From Solea solea (lineage: Eukaryota; Chordata; Actinopteri; Pleuronectiformes; Soleidae), in NCBI RefSeq assembly GCF_958295425.1, contig NC_081135.1, positions 20,530,180 to 20,594,179 on the forward strand: a stretch of DNA of 64,000 nucleotides. The letters are read 5' to 3'. Position 1 is the first letter of the stretch. Each line of letters opens with the position of its first letter. Below, piece by piece: positions 25,827-36,951 of this stretch. Both the position numbers and the translations under genes were made by a program. The notes beneath the pieces were generated by a model. It was not told the origin of the DNA, made no database searches, and saw only the letters and a program-made list of their open reading frames with translations.

Positions 25827-26262
25827 TTAAAGGTCCAGTGAGTAAGAACTGGTGGCACCTAATGGTGACACTGCAGATTGTAACAAATGGAGGACTATCC
25901 CACTCACTCCTTCCTTTTCCTACAGTGGCCTTCACATGCCAGACAGGAGGTGTTTTTCTTTGTTTGCTTGGCAAGCTTCCTCTTCCATTATGCAAAACAC
26001 ATGCTCTGACTGGTTTGTCCACCTAATCTACTGTAGAAACACAGCAGGGCAAAATGGTGACCTTAGTAAAGTAAGGCCCTTGTCTAAAGTACATACAAAA
26101 CGTTTTTTTCTAAGGCAGAAGGGTCAAATATGCACCCTCCTCCCAATTGATTACATGCAGTCCTCCACTTGCTATCATTGTTATAGTGAAAACATGGCCT
26201 GCGACCTCATCTTCCCTCAAACATGGCGTGTAAGGTGATGGAATATAGACGGACTATAATAC
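25827..26262 (+). mobile_element. Second TTAA-flanked MITE-like copy, 3' end cut by LINE
   Basis: It begins TTAAAGGTCCAGTGAGTAAG and carries the family's ggtggcacctaatggtgaca, gtggccttcacatgcc and actgtagaaacacagcaggg phrases. The expected right inverted end is missing: from 26298 the sequence is LINE. The element was therefore probably interrupted or truncated there. Confidence 0.6.
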
Positions 26263-26297
26263 TAAATATATTTGCTAGTAATATTTTTTACATTCTT

Positions 26298-26371
26298 AGA
26301 AGTTCTCCGATGACTCTGCAGTGGTGGGGTGTATAAGGGATGGACAGGAGGGGGAGTACAGGACAGTGGTA
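26298..26371 (+). mobile_element. Outer LINE (5'-truncated), left part
   Basis: Plus-strand reverse-transcriptase sequence starting at the catalytic motif: FSDDSAVVGCIRDGQEGEYR followed by TVV. It stops abruptly at TGGTA (26367-26371), where the minus-strand LINE begins. The frame continues at 28293 with ADFVRWASENHLILN. Confidence 0.85.
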
Positions 26372-26586
26372 GAATAGAATAGAATAGAATAGAAATACTT
26401 TATTCATCCCCAAGGGGAAATTGTTTTAACATAGCAGCAATACAAACAAATATTATAAACAAAAAATGTAAAATGTGCAACAGTGAGAAAAAAAAGTGCA
26501 ATAATAAAGGAGTAGCATAATGGAGTGCAATGTCATACTGTAGAAAATGTGCATTGTGCAAATGAGCATTATTTTTTTTTGTACTA

Positions 26587-27471
26587 TTACAGAGAGTTGT
26601 TGTAAGTTTTGATGGCTGATTGCAGGAATGACTTCCTGAATCTGTCCTTGTGACAGCGGAGCTGTCTGAATCTCTTGGAGAATGTGCTCTCCTGGGCCTG
26701 GAGGATGTGGTGGAGAGGATGATCGGTGTTATCCATGATGGAAAAAAGTTTATTCAGCATCCTCCTCTCCACCACCGTTTCCACGGTGTCCTGTTTGCAG
26801 CCGATGATGGAGCCGGCCTTCTTTATCAGTTTGTTGAGTTTGTTAGTTTCACCGGCTCCAATGCTGCTCCCCCAGCACACCACAGCAAAGAACAGTGCAC
26901 TGGCCACAACAGACTCGTAAAATAACTCCAACATCTTGCTGCATACATCAAACGATCGCAGCCTCCTCAGAAAGAAGAGCCTGCTCATCCCCTTCCTGTA
27001 CACAGCACCGGTGTTAGCCTTCCAGTCCAGTCTGTTGTTCAGCCTCACACCAAGGAATTTGTATTCCTCCACCATCTCAATGTCCTCCCCCAGTACTCTC
27101 AAAGGTTGTGGAGCTGTCCTCTTCCTCCTGAAGTCCACCACCATCTCCTTGGTCTTGGTCACATTCAGAATCAGGTGGTTCTCACTGGCCCACTTCACGA
27201 AGTCAGATACCACTGTCCTGTACTCCCCCTCCTGTCCATCCCTCATACACCCCACCACCGCAGAGTCATCAGAGAACTTCTGCAGATGGCATGATACAGA
27301 GTCATATTTAAAGTCTGAGGTGTATATGGTGAACAGGAAGGGGGACAGCACAGTTCCCTGTGGGGCTCCTACATCGCTAACCACCACATCAGACAAACCA
27401 CAACCCAGTCGGACAAACTGTGGTCTGCCTGTCAGGTAGTCAGTGATCCAGGAGATGGTGGGCGTGTCCAC
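26587..27471 (-). pseudogene. Inner LINE reverse transcriptase, C-terminal part of the frame
   Basis: A 294-codon open frame with motif B (GAPQGTVLSPFLFTIYTSDF), the catalytic FSDDS motif, NVTKTKEMVVDF and the thumb/tail segment YKFLGVRLNNRLDWKANT. It is the longest intact part of the inner LINE. The piece before it is in a different frame. Confidence 0.85.
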
Positions 27472-27980
27472 CCCACCACCTGCAACTTCTCTCCCAGTAA
27501 CAGTGGCTGGATGGTGTTGAAAGCACTGGAGAAATCAAAGAAAGTGATTCTCACAGTGCCTCCAGCACCATCCAGGTGAGACTGAGCTCGATGCAGCAGA
27601 TAGATGAGGGCGTCATCCACCCCCAGGTTGGGCTGATAAGCAAATTGAAGTGGGTCCAGCGAGGACTTTACCTGCGGTCTGAGGTGAGCCAAGACCAGCC
27701 GCTCCAGCACCTTCATCACATGGGACGTTAGAGCCACTGGGCGGTAGTCCCCGGGTTCACAAGATGCTGATGACTTTGTCTTGGGGACAGGAACCAGGCA
27801 TGATGTCTTCCACAGCGCTGGGACCATCCCCTGTTGGAGGCTCAGGTTGAAGAGGTGCTGCAGGATCACAGCCAGCTGGGTAGCACAAGCCCTCAGTAGC
27901 CTGGGGCTAAGACCGTCCGGGCCTGCAGCCTTGTTCTGCTGCAGTCTCTCCAGCTGTCTTCTGACCTGGGTGGTTGTCAC
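27432..27980 (-). pseudogene. Inner LINE reverse transcriptase, N-terminal part of the frame
   Basis: A 182-codon open frame covering the fingers and palm of the reverse transcriptase, including GDYRPVALTSHVMKVLERLV and FDFSSAFNTIQP. A frameshift in the region 27432-27471 separates it from the following part. Upstream, a Pro-rich stretch (27980-28130) and MREVWSGMNTITGF (about 28230-28275) are in a third frame. Confidence 0.85.
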
Positions 27981-28292
27981 GGAGAGGGGGGGGGAGAAGG
28001 TGGTGGGGGAGAGGTGGAGAGGTGGGGGGGAGGTGATACAATGTCCAAGCGGTTCTCCAGGGGGGGCAGAGGGGGGAGAGGTAGAGGCAGGGGGGGAGGG
28101 AGGTTGGTGTGATGTGTGGGGGAAGCAGCAGGGGGCTGTGTGGAAGACTGTGAGCTGAACCTGTTGAAGAAGAGGTTCAGCTGATTAGCCCTCTCGATAG
28201 AGCCCTCTGTCGGTTTCTCCTTCACATTAAATCCAGTGATGGTATTCATTCCGGACCACACCTCCCTCATGTCATTCTTTTGGAGTTTGGTA

Positions 28293-29064
28293 GCTGATTT
28301 TGTGAGGTGGGCCAGTGAGAACCACCTGATTCTGAATGTGACCAAGACCAAGGAGATGGTGGTGGACTTCATGAGGAAGAGGACAGCTCCACAACCATTG
28401 AGGGTGCTGGGGGAGGACATGAGATGGTGGAGGATTACAAATTCCTAGGTGTGATGCTGAACAACAGACTGGACTGGAAGGCTAACACCAGCGCTGTGTA
28501 CAGGAAGGGGATGAGCAGGCTCTTCTTTCTGAGGAGGCTGCGATCCTTTGATGTATGCAGCGAGATGTTGGAGTTATTTTACCAGTCCGTTGTGGCCAGC
28601 GCACTGTTCTTTGCTGTGGTGTGCTAGGGGAGCAGCATTGGAGCCGATGAAACTAATAAACTCAACAAATTGATAAAGAAGGCCACTGCTTTCCGTCATG
28701 GTCATGGATAACCCTGATCATCCTCTCCACCACAGCCTCCAGGCCCAGGAGAGCACATTCTCCAAGAGATTCAGACAGCGCAGCTGTCACAAGGACAGAT
28801 TCAGGAAGTCATTCCTGCCATCAGCCATCAGGACTTACAATAACTCTCTGTAAAGAACTGACTGCCCATTTGCACAACTGCTCATTGTCCCTTCATGAGA
28901 TCCGTTATGCCATGCACTCCTTTATGTCATTCTTTAATTATTGCACAATTTTTTCTCACTTTTGTACATTTTACATTTCAAAATATTTTTTTGTATTGTA
29001 TTGCTGCTATGTTAAAACAATGTCCCCTCGAGGATGAATAAAGTATTTCTATTCTATTCTATTA
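28293..29064 (+). mobile_element. Outer LINE, right part with 3' tail
   Basis: Continuation of the plus-strand LINE: ADFVRWASENHLILNVTKTK, then KFLGVMLNNRLDWKANTSAV. A stop (TAG) falls at 28626-28628 and an internal deletion near 28683 removes part of the tail domain. It resumes with FSKRFRQ and ends SFLPSAIRTYNNSL with a stop at about 28852. The 3' UTR ends in TTCTATTCTATTCTATT at about 29047-29064. It is a close relative of the inner copy, so the two form a long imperfect inverted repeat. Confidence 0.85.
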
Positions 29065-29131
29065 TTAAATGTATTACACTCAACATTTTACATATACACA
29101 TACAAATGTATTACATGTCAACGTTATTCAC

Positions 29132-29249
29132 TTAAGGGCTGTTTCACCCCATTTTTTCCACTTGGTCAAATGAAGAGTAAACTTAAAACAATTATGATGC
29201 TGCTGTGTTTGTTTAATGCACATTCTATTACAGAGTTGTATTAAATTTG

Positions 29250-29291
<42 letters not shown>

Positions 29292-29440
29292 AATTTTATT
29301 TTTTCAATCCCAACTTCCTCTGTTGCTGTGGGAATGAGACATGTCTCTCAGATCCACTGTCTGATGATCAAGTAACACATTTTTCTCTGGAAATTAGTAA
29401 AAAAAAAAAAAAAAAAAAAAAACCTGTATATTTCAAAGTG
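29132..29440 (+). repeat. Unclassified dispersed repeat, copy 1
   Basis: The phrases ttaagggctgtttcacccca, tcctctgttgctgtgggaat and tccactgtctgatgatcaag recur in the same order at 61549-61700 in this window. The copy is expanded by an (ATT)n run (29251-29289) and a poly-A run (29399-29422). I do not recognise its class. Confidence 0.6.
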
Positions 29441-29934
29441 ACCCTTTAGTTTTAGATTTATTTGTATAATAGATTAATTTTGCATCATAAATATGTTTTC
29501 AATGTGAAGTATCATAACATATCCAAATGAGCACTTTACTTTGAAATTCTGGTACTGAACAGTTTTCCCCTACTTTTTTCTCCTCTTCACAGCCCCCTCT
29601 TTACCAGACTAGATGCTAGTTTGCCCACAGGTCATTTGTGTTTGATACCCCCTGTTTGATACCCCATGACGTTTATGGGGGTTGCCAGATAAATAATAAT
29701 TTTTTTAAATTTTAACTCAAGATTTATGTGCATATATGTTTTAAATAATGCATAAACTGAAAAAATGAATTACATCTCTTGGAAATGTCTTGTTTACTTT
29801 ACTAAATAATATTAAGTGATGTAGAAAAGCCATTGAATACACACATTCTCTCGTTATTTATAGTCTATAAAAGTGGGTCCCCTACGCCTATGGTTTGACA
29901 ATGGTGTAGTGATAATACTGACCACAAGAGGACG

Positions 29935-30058
29935 ACGCAACCAAAAGAAACAGCCGCCATTTAAACATAGAGACATGACCCGGAAGCACTGTAGGAAGTT
30001 TTCCGCCACGAAAACGACACCGATTTATCGAAGGCTCGAACATTTAGGGAGCAGAACG
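29935..30058 (+). promoter_or_regulatory. cwc22: cwc22 promoter and non-coding first exon
   Basis: A short TATA-less region carrying GCCGCCATTT (YY1-like, near 29953-29962) and ACCCGGAAG (ETS/GABPA-like, 29978-29986), a pairing common at housekeeping promoters. A probable first exon runs to ...gagcagaacg at 30058 with donor gtaaga. Splicing to the exon at 31152 would leave it entirely 5' UTR. The transcription start is not visible and the exon's left edge is a guess. Confidence 0.6.
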
Positions 30059-31151
30059 GTAAGATAATGTTATTAAAACCTTGAACAAAATGTTGGCCAA
30101 GAAAGAGTTACTCGAAACAAACGCCGTCTGTTTTCTTTCACTCCTCTAATCGAAATAGGTGTCAGGTTAGTTAGTGGAGTAAATGTAGCAATAGCATCAC
30201 AGCTAACGTTAGATCCAAACACACATGGCGATAAAACGTAGGTTTGGATGAACAATTTTACTGCGGTAGATTATTTTTTTTCTGCTTTATAATAGTAAGC
30301 CAATAAAATGAAAATCGCCATTTTAACTCCACATTGAACTTCACATTAAAGTTACAAACACCACCTGAGGCACATTTACATAATACTTAATTATACATGT
30401 ATATATACATATATATCCACTCACCGAATTAATGGATCCATTAAATAGATCCAGTAGTCTATCATCAAGATTAATGTATTGTTTTAAAAACAGTGAATCA
30501 TCATAGAAGGTATAGTAGAAATATAATTCATTTATCATTTATTCATAAACTGTATAGATAGAGGACAAATGTATGTCCTCTATCTACATCTAATATGTAA
30601 AATTGTTGTCTGGGAAACTAATGCTTTGTTGACTGGACCAACTACTTATTCATGAAAACAGTAAACATAGTTGTGACTTAAACAGGGTGCTTGCACAGGT
30701 CTTGAAAACGTTTTTGGGAAAAAGTTTAGCTCATAGTAGAATTTAAGTTTGCATAAATGTGCAAAAGCATTTTTTAAAGGGCAATATATGAAGAAAAGCA
30801 AATACAAATCTAATATGATTTCACAAGCTGGTCACATAAATGTGCTGGAGTGATCCATCAAAACTCCAGTTGTCTCATCAGTTGTGAACTGGCAACTGAG
30901 TCTAGGAAGTAAACACCTCACTTGTTTTGAGTTAAAATCATGAGATAAAGAAAAGTTATGTTAAGGAAGAGAAGAAAGGTGTGTGTTGTGAATAGATTGT
31001 TAATCTCCATCCATTTATTCATTCATGCATTTATAGTTCTGAACATGCTCTTGGTTTGTGTGAAATGTTTGCACTTCACTTCATATGTTTTAAAATGTTT
31101 TTGTCAGTAAAACAGAATTTACTGTCTTGAGAAAATCTTTGATTTGCACAG

Positions 31152-31246
31152 AACACATAATAATCAAGCTAATATGGATGTGTTTAAAGGTATGGACTCT
31201 CCAGACAGAATTGAAAGTCCCAGTAATGTGACCAAAGACCAAAATG
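31152..31246 (+). CDS. cwc22: cwc22 exon 2, start codon(s)
   Basis: Acceptor tttgatttgcacag and donor gtgagt. ATG at 31174-31176 gives [20 protein letters not shown] and then KDQN; a second in-frame ATG lies at 31192. If an alternative acceptor at 31189 (tttaaag) is used, only the second ATG remains. It leaves one base. Confidence 0.8.
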
Positions 31247-34200
31247 GTGAGTAAAACCCACTGTCACTACTTAATGTTTGTACAAACGCACCTCTGCATG
31301 ATCCCTTCCAAGTTCCATTTGAGTCATCAGGCCTAATGAGCAGCTATCATCAAGGAGAAGGAGTGATGGAAGACAGAAACCTTCATACACATTTTCTCTT
31401 TGTAATCGTCTCACTCAAACCACTGTTGTTCCCAAGGTTCCCCCCTCACAATGTTGGAGTAAAAGTACAAGTTCCTGTGATTCTAATATTCATCTTTATG
31501 TCATTGGCTTCAGAAGAGAGACCATCAGTGACTGACTCGACTGAGAGAAGCCCCCAAGATAGGCCACAGGCCAGTCCTGCAGCCCGCAGCTCCTCCAGGA
31601 GCTCAGCCTCGAGCAGCTCAGACAGCACCAGTGGCAGTAGTAGTGATGAAGATGATGAACACAACGGAGCTCTGAGGAAGATTAGGAGCAGCGTGGCCCA
31701 GATCAAAGTAAGTTAGCGCTAATAAGGATGTTATTGGCATTTTATGTTTTTAATTAAGATGAAGGTTTTCATGTACAAATATGGGGTTTGCGGTGAGGTT
31801 CATGGTTTAAAAAATATAAAGGAGAAACCTTAATGCTTACATTTGTGAAAGTGATAAAAATCATACAATATCAGTGGCAATGATCCTGCTTTAACAGAAT
31901 TTGTTAGATGGATTAGTTTTGGTTCAGCTATATTATGAGAAATAATTTTTTTTGATTTTAGCTCATATGTCTGGATGCATTCTGCTTTTATTGGCCCCGC
32001 TGATTTTAATATTTGTAATGTAAGGATTTTAATTTTTTTTTTTTTTTTCAGAGATCCGGGTCCAAAGAGCAAGACAGATCCAAGTCAATAGAGCGAGACA
32101 GATCTAGATCCAAATCCAGGTCAAAAGATAGATCAAAGTCCACATCCCGAGAACAAGACAGATCCAGGTCTAGGTCCAAAGAACAAGGTGGGTCTGGATC
32201 CAAAGAACGAGGCAGATCTGGTTCCAAAGAACGAGACGGGTCCAGGTCCCGGGGAAGAGACAGGTCCAGGTCCGGAGGAAGAGATGGAGACAGATCCAGG
32301 TCCAGAGGAAGAGACAGATCCAGGTCCAGAGGAAGAGACAGATCCAGGTCCAGAGGAAGAGACAGATCCAGATCTAAAGAGAGAGAGCGGGACAGGGAGC
32401 GCTATGACAGAGGACGCTATGCCAGGTAGACGGAAACAATAGTTGATTAAAATTGAAAAAAAAAAAAAATTCATAGTGCTGCTGTGTTCGATAAATGGAA
32501 AGAGATGGCAGGACGACATCAATCCATGTACTTTTTAGTGTACTTACTTTACTGCCCTATAACGTTTTGACGAGTTTAAGTCTCTGTTAAGAAAACTGCA
32601 TCAGTTCCGGGCCAGTTTTTTGCTCCCACTCCTGCCATTTTTAATAAATTACCAGCAACATCAAAAGCCGAGATTCTGCCACATTTACAGAGGATAAACG
32701 TGTGATAACCCAAACCAGGTGGACATGATCAAAACAACTATTACATGAACACTGATCTCAATAACGCAATAAGGCAAACCGCCTCTCTATCAGAATTAAA
32801 TTTCTTTCCTAGTGGGATGTATTCAGATTGTTTACATTAGGCATTAATATTCTGATCAGACTTTTATTCCCATTATTATGTCCATGTAAACATTGCTAAC
32901 ATCTTATGTGGTCTATTCTCACTTTCCTCTGATCTGCACAGAGATCGTTATGATGATCACCGTGATGACAGGAATGGGCGTTTTAACAGACGGCCCTATC
33001 GGGATGCAGAGTCAGATCACAGGAGGCGTGGGCGCTCACCTCCCTCTTCGACAGACAAGGAGCCGGTGGCAGCAGAAGAGCCTCCGGCAAAGATAAAGAA
33101 AGAGGAGATTGACCCCATCTTGACAAGAACTGGTGGAGCCTACATTCCACCCGCCAAGCTACGTTTGATGCAGCAGCAAATCACAGACAAGAACAGGTGA
33201 GTGAGAGTTTATCAGATTTAGTGACTTAACTCAACTCAGATCAAATCTGTTCTTAATGTAGATCTGAGTCTTCACAATATCTCAACTTCTTTATAGCCTA
33301 GTAATTTTTTCCATGGTTGTTGTTGCTCCTGTGTAGTTTGGCCTATCAGAGGATGAGCTGGGAGGCTCTGAAGAAATCAATCAATGGTTTGATCAACAAA
33401 ATCAATGTGTCCAACATTGTCATGATCATCCAGGAGTTGCTGCAGGAGAACGTTGTCAGGGGAAGGTAACTATCAAAACAGTATTCTAATATTACAAAAA
33501 TCTAAAAATCAACTGAATTATTCTTAAGTAACGTATAGCTTGGCTTTGTTGTCTTTTTCAAACATTTCAAACTAGTGTGGCTCATTATGTTGAATTGGTT
33601 TTCTTGTGCCCCACAAAAGAGAAAAGGGCTACATTTTCAACCAAAAACTGTCTGCATCCATACAAGCATTTCAGCTTCATAATCAGAAGTAATATCACTC
33701 CTAAAAAAAAAGTTAATTCAAGTAGCACAAAGCACATTCTCCCCTCTGCAGTTGTTTCAGAAAGTATTACTAATGAGAGCATGTCTTGTGCAAAATGTGG
33801 GTGTTTTTAAATGGAAGCGGATTTATGGATGTTCTCACTTTTAGGAGGTCATGTGTTGTCTATGTAACCGTCTTCTCATGTGTCTGTTAGGGGTTTGCTA
33901 TCTCGCTCGGTGCTGCAGGCTCAGGCTGCATCTCCGATCTTCACTCATGTCTATGCTGCCCTCGTTGCCATTATCAACTCCAAGTTCCCTCAGATTGGAG
34001 AGCTAATCTTGAAGCGCCTCATCCTGACCTTCAGGAGGAGCTACCGCCGCAACCTCAAGGTACTTGTCTGACTGTTTTTTTCCAATTAGCTGACACATCT
34101 GTCTGATAATCAGAGGAATAAATTGTGCTGACAGGTGCTGATTGATTGAAATAGTTGAAAACACGGTTCATTTGTGGATCATAGAATATACAGAAAGTTC

Positions 34201-36916
34201 CTGACAGCATAATGGATGGTTTTTCAGTCCCAAGTCACAAATAAACATTAATAGGTGTTTTTTTAGAAGCACAACAGTCAACGCAAGCACTGCAATAGTA
34301 GATCATACATTTTTTTATGGTCCTCAGTGTTTCAGTGTTGTGCGCATGCTGCAAAGGTTAAGTTTCATCCTAATGCATTAAAGTGTTGTTAAACTTAAAG
34401 AATATGAGCTTTATTTTATGTCTGTGTTAAATGATAAAACATATCTTTTCTGACTTAGTCACACAACTGGAAAAATTGTTACTTACCACTTTGCCAAATT
34501 CAAATGGTTTATAGGTAAATAACCACATTTATGGACAAGTAGATTTGAGCTTAGCCTTCTGACAATACAGGAAGCACTGGATTAGACTACAAGTTGTACC
34601 TGTTTTTCCATTTCCTGATATATTATGTTGGGAGATTTGCAGTGTTATTGTCCCTGATGTATTAACACCAGTCTGTCTTTTGTTTTCCAGCAACAGTGCC
34701 TGACCGCCTCAAAATTTGTTGCTCACCTCATCAATCAAAACGTGGTATGTTGTGCCATATAACTTTAATACCAATGAAGTGTTTGAATGTTGATACTTTG
34801 CTCTAATGGTCTCCCTCTCTCTCTTCTCCCCTCTTTTGTTTGCTGCTGTGTCTCTCATCCTTAGGCTCATGAGGTTTTGTGTCTTGAGATGCTCACTCTG
34901 CTGCTGGAGCGACCGAATGATGACAGCGTGGAGGTTGCCATCTCTTTCCTGAAAGAGTGTGGACTCAAATTGACCGAGGTCTCCCCCAGAGGAATCAATG
35001 GTAAACTCCATTAACTTCTACCATTTCTTTTGCTTTGTCCTTAACTTTCTCTCTTTGGTTATTCATTTTATGAACGACAGATCAAGCTACTTTGAAACGT
35101 CATAATGAGCTGAGTGTTAACTTTTTAGCAATAGGTTGAGTGTGTTTGAGAGATTACTGCACAGAATTCATCACCTTGTATTTTCTACAAAAACTTTGGA
35201 ATTTCATAGTTTTCTATGAATTAGGGGAGAGCTCCTCTCAGACTTAAAATCCAGTGTTGTGTTTGGAGAGGCAGTCCAGACCCGCTCTAGTTTGGATTGT
35301 GAGGCGAGATGTGGCCTCCATTAATAAATAGTATCGCCAAACCTTTTCTAGTCTCAATATCTGAATAGTTAAATATCAGTTGATCAGAGAAATATCTAAT
35401 TTAGTGTTTTTCTTTTCAGCTATATTTGAGCGTCTCAGGAACGTCCTCCATGAGTCGACCATCGATAAGAGAGTCCAGTACATGATTGAGGTGATGTTTG
35501 CTATCAGAAAAGACGGTTTCAAAGATCATCCAGTGATTCCTGATGGCTTGGACCTGGTGGACGAGGACGACCAGTTCACCCACATGCTTCCACTGGAGGA
35601 CGAGTACCTTGCTGAGGAACAACTTAGTAAGATCTGGTGGGGTGGGGGTTGACCCTTTATCATCACTGTCTTTGCAGTGGTAAGTGTGTGCAGTTTATCT
35701 CAAATGTATGTCTGTGTTTATTCAGATGTGTTTAAGTTGGATCCAGACTTCCAGGACAATGAAGAGAAATACAAAACCATTAAAAAAGGTTAGAATCTTA
35801 ATTTAATTATCACACTGTGTTCAGTTCAGCCGTCACCTCCTTCACAGTCTTACTAACCACCTGCCACCTCTTCCTCATAGATATCCTGGATGAGGGCAGC
35901 AGCGATTCTGGGGAGGATGGAGATGGCAGCGATGAAGATGAAGACGAAAACGATGAGAATGAGGCGGTGGATGAAGGTGAGAAAAAGGATCACTAATTTT
36001 GATTTTTATTTATTTATTACCAAGTATTACTCTGCTTTTCAGAAAACATGAAGCACTTTCAATGTATCTTTTTATACTTGGGCGAAAGTAGTTTGTCAAA
36101 CCAGACTTTGTCGTCTCTGAAATAAACGCTGAACCTCCATCCTCCAGATGAAGCTGAATCCAGATGAATCAATTATTGAAGTACAGGTTACACACAGACA
36201 TGTGTGACAAGTTCTGTTCTTTTGTTGTCACACAGGGCTTGACGCTGTCTTTTTTCCCTTTTTTCCCCATAAACGCGTTAATGGGCAGAGCTGCCAACGG
36301 ATTGAAAGAATGGCTTTCGAGTGTGCGACTAAATATACTTAACTAGTCGCACACATCTATTTTTAATCACGTGTGAGTAAAAGACTCGTACTGTCGAGCG
36401 CTGCTCACACCTATCAAGCAGCAAAGTTGCTGTGGGGGAAATGTGGTGCTAATAATCAATTAGTCTTGTAGGATCTCAACAGCTGTGACCCTCAAGCTCC
36501 TCAGATAAAACACCTCTGGCTTCTTCCATACATTGTTTTTTAAGCAGTGCCTGTTTTTAACCACCCTTAATGATGTTATAGTTAAGTCACTGGTTATTAT
36601 AAACAAAAAGTGTGAGTCACTGGTGATGATACAAATGTTTTTTTAACATGATCCATCAGCCAAACTAAAGCATGGTCCATCATTATTTATGTCTTCTTCT
36701 GTGTGTTTCCCTCAGATGAGAAGGTCACCATCTTTGACAAAACAGAAGTCAACCTGGTCGCTTTCAGAAGAACCATCTACCTTGCTATACAGTCCAGGTA
36801 TTTACACACAGCAATGCTTTTAAAATGCACCCTTGGTGAGCAGTGACTCCGTTGTCTCACAGGATGTTGTCAGTTATTTACAGCTCCTGCTATATTGGAC
36901 TTGGACTAGTATTTAA

Positions 36917-36951
<35 letters not shown>

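Larger units (their letters stand above)
26372..28287 (-). mobile_element. Inner L2/Rex1-like LINE, nested insertion
   Basis: A minus-strand non-LTR retrotransposon. Its 3' tail of TTCTA repeats is at 26372-26391 and its truncated 5' end is at 28287. It is flanked by TGGTA at 26367-26371 and 28288-28292, a 5-bp target duplication. The ORF2 remnant covers reverse transcriptase from the fingers (QQNKAAGPDGLSPRLLRACA) through motif A (FFDFSSAFNTIQ) and motif C (FSDDS, near 27262-27276) to the C-terminal tail. Two frameshifts break the frame, one in a poly-G tract near 27986 and one near 27470, so the copy cannot make a full enzyme. The jockey/L2/Rex1/CR1 group is clear, but I cannot name the exact family. 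Confidence 0.88.

Noticed and set aside
25852..26238. A 128-codon open frame after the itprid2 3' UTR
   Set aside because: It lies wholly in a MITE-like repeat shared with other loci.
27977..28420. A 147-codon minus-strand frame starting MSSPSTLNG
   Set aside because: It is a chimera: its first third is antisense of the outer LINE and the rest is the inner LINE.
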